Source: an uncultured Actinomycetes bacterium (GTDB lineage: Bacteria > Actinomycetota > Actinomycetes > S36-B12 > UBA10799). Taken from it: 64,000 nt of DNA. This document shows positions 63,878 through 64,000 of this stretch, one piece after another (the first letter of the stretch is position 1; every line of letters begins with the position of its first letter). The notes under the pieces are model-generated. The model ran no database searches and was not told the DNA's origin. It saw nothing but the letters and a program-made list of their open reading frames with translations. The stretch covers positions 310,001 through 374,000 of the forward strand of contig CAMPEQ010000011.1 in the NCBI GenBank assembly GCA_946803585.1, written 5' to 3'. The translations under genes were made by a program, and so were the position numbers.

Positions 63878-64000
63878 ATGGCTCGATTCGTGACGACTGT
63901 TGAATCCACTGCACCGCCTAAAGCTGCCTTCGATCTGGTGGCAGACTTCAGCAACATCATGTCGTGGGATCCGGGAGTTAGTTCCGCCGAGCGACTCGAT
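63878..64000 (+). CDS. SRPBCC-family protein (N-terminal part, cut by window edge)
   Basis: The first 41 residues (RFVTTVESTAPPKAAFDLVADFSNIMSWDPGV) match the start of SRPBCC/polyketide-cyclase-like lipid-binding proteins, where a Val-x-AP-x-x-xF-x-LVADF helix precedes the first strands. TACGGT lies 5 nt before the ATG at 63878, again a leaderless context. The rest is outside the window. Confidence 0.8.
   Translation, partial: MARFVTTVESTAPPKAAFDLVADFSNIMSWDPGVSSAERLD

Overview
The window is chromosomal DNA of a high-GC Gram-positive bacterium (Actinomycetota). Evidence includes the ArgA-type GNAT and long Rv2531c-like amino-acid decarboxylase seen in mycobacteria, the coaX-nadC-nadB-panC-DUF2520 and folE-folP-folB-folK-DUF3180 clusters next to ftsH-hpt-tilS-zincin-dacB-ppa, a ClgR-type operator upstream of clpC, frequent GTG starts, and many leaderless genes (TAnnnT hexamer 5-8 nt before the start codon). 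I cannot name the genus. I see no phage, insertion sequence, CRISPR array or rRNA. One tRNA (Thr, anticodon CGT) lies near the right end.

Layout: (1) 1-11.4 kb is conserved core: clpC (cut by the left edge), pgm, a small membrane protein, argA, coaX, nadC, nadB, panC and a DUF2520 gene, then a divergent MidA-like methyltransferase with a degenerate NuoD paralogue. (2) 11.4-25.7 kb is an accessory block: a tandemly duplicated YhgE-like membrane protein, a serine hydrolase lipoprotein, an osmoprotectant ABC transporter, a HhH-GPD repair protein, an amino-acid decarboxylase, a secreted low-complexity protein and a two-component system. It separates two halves of what I remember as one syntenic core region in other actinobacteria. 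(3) 25.7-35.6 kb is core again: folate genes, ftsH, hpt, tilS, a zincin, dacB and ppa. (4) 35.6-43.3 kb is a redox/stress-flavoured stretch: GH114, a GGDEF-EAL protein, two divergent cysteine-rich microproteins (one too short for ordinary gene calling), DUF302, alkB, HNH, a DUF6777-like protein, thioredoxin and a SpoIIAA-like protein. Two of its promoter regions carry the same TACCC-N4-GGGTA palindrome, typical of CsoR-family regulators. (5) 43.3-64 kb is mixed: orphan substrate-binding protein, beta-propeller, SDR with zinc ribbon, DNA adenine methylase, APC permease, nagB, carotenoid oxygenase, a 1539-residue IPT/TIG-repeat surface protein, MFS exporter, FHA protein, HAD phosphatase, a TetR/DUF4188 divergent pair, tRNA-Thr, a secreted protein and a cut SRPBCC gene.

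The signals I would look at first are the divergent microprotein pair under a CsoR-type operator, with a second copy of the operator before thioredoxin 3.5 kb away; the MidA-NuoD paralogue couple in the NAD/pantothenate region; the leaderless promoter pattern, which also fixes several start codons; and short 7-8 bp tandem repeats filling three convergent gene junctions.
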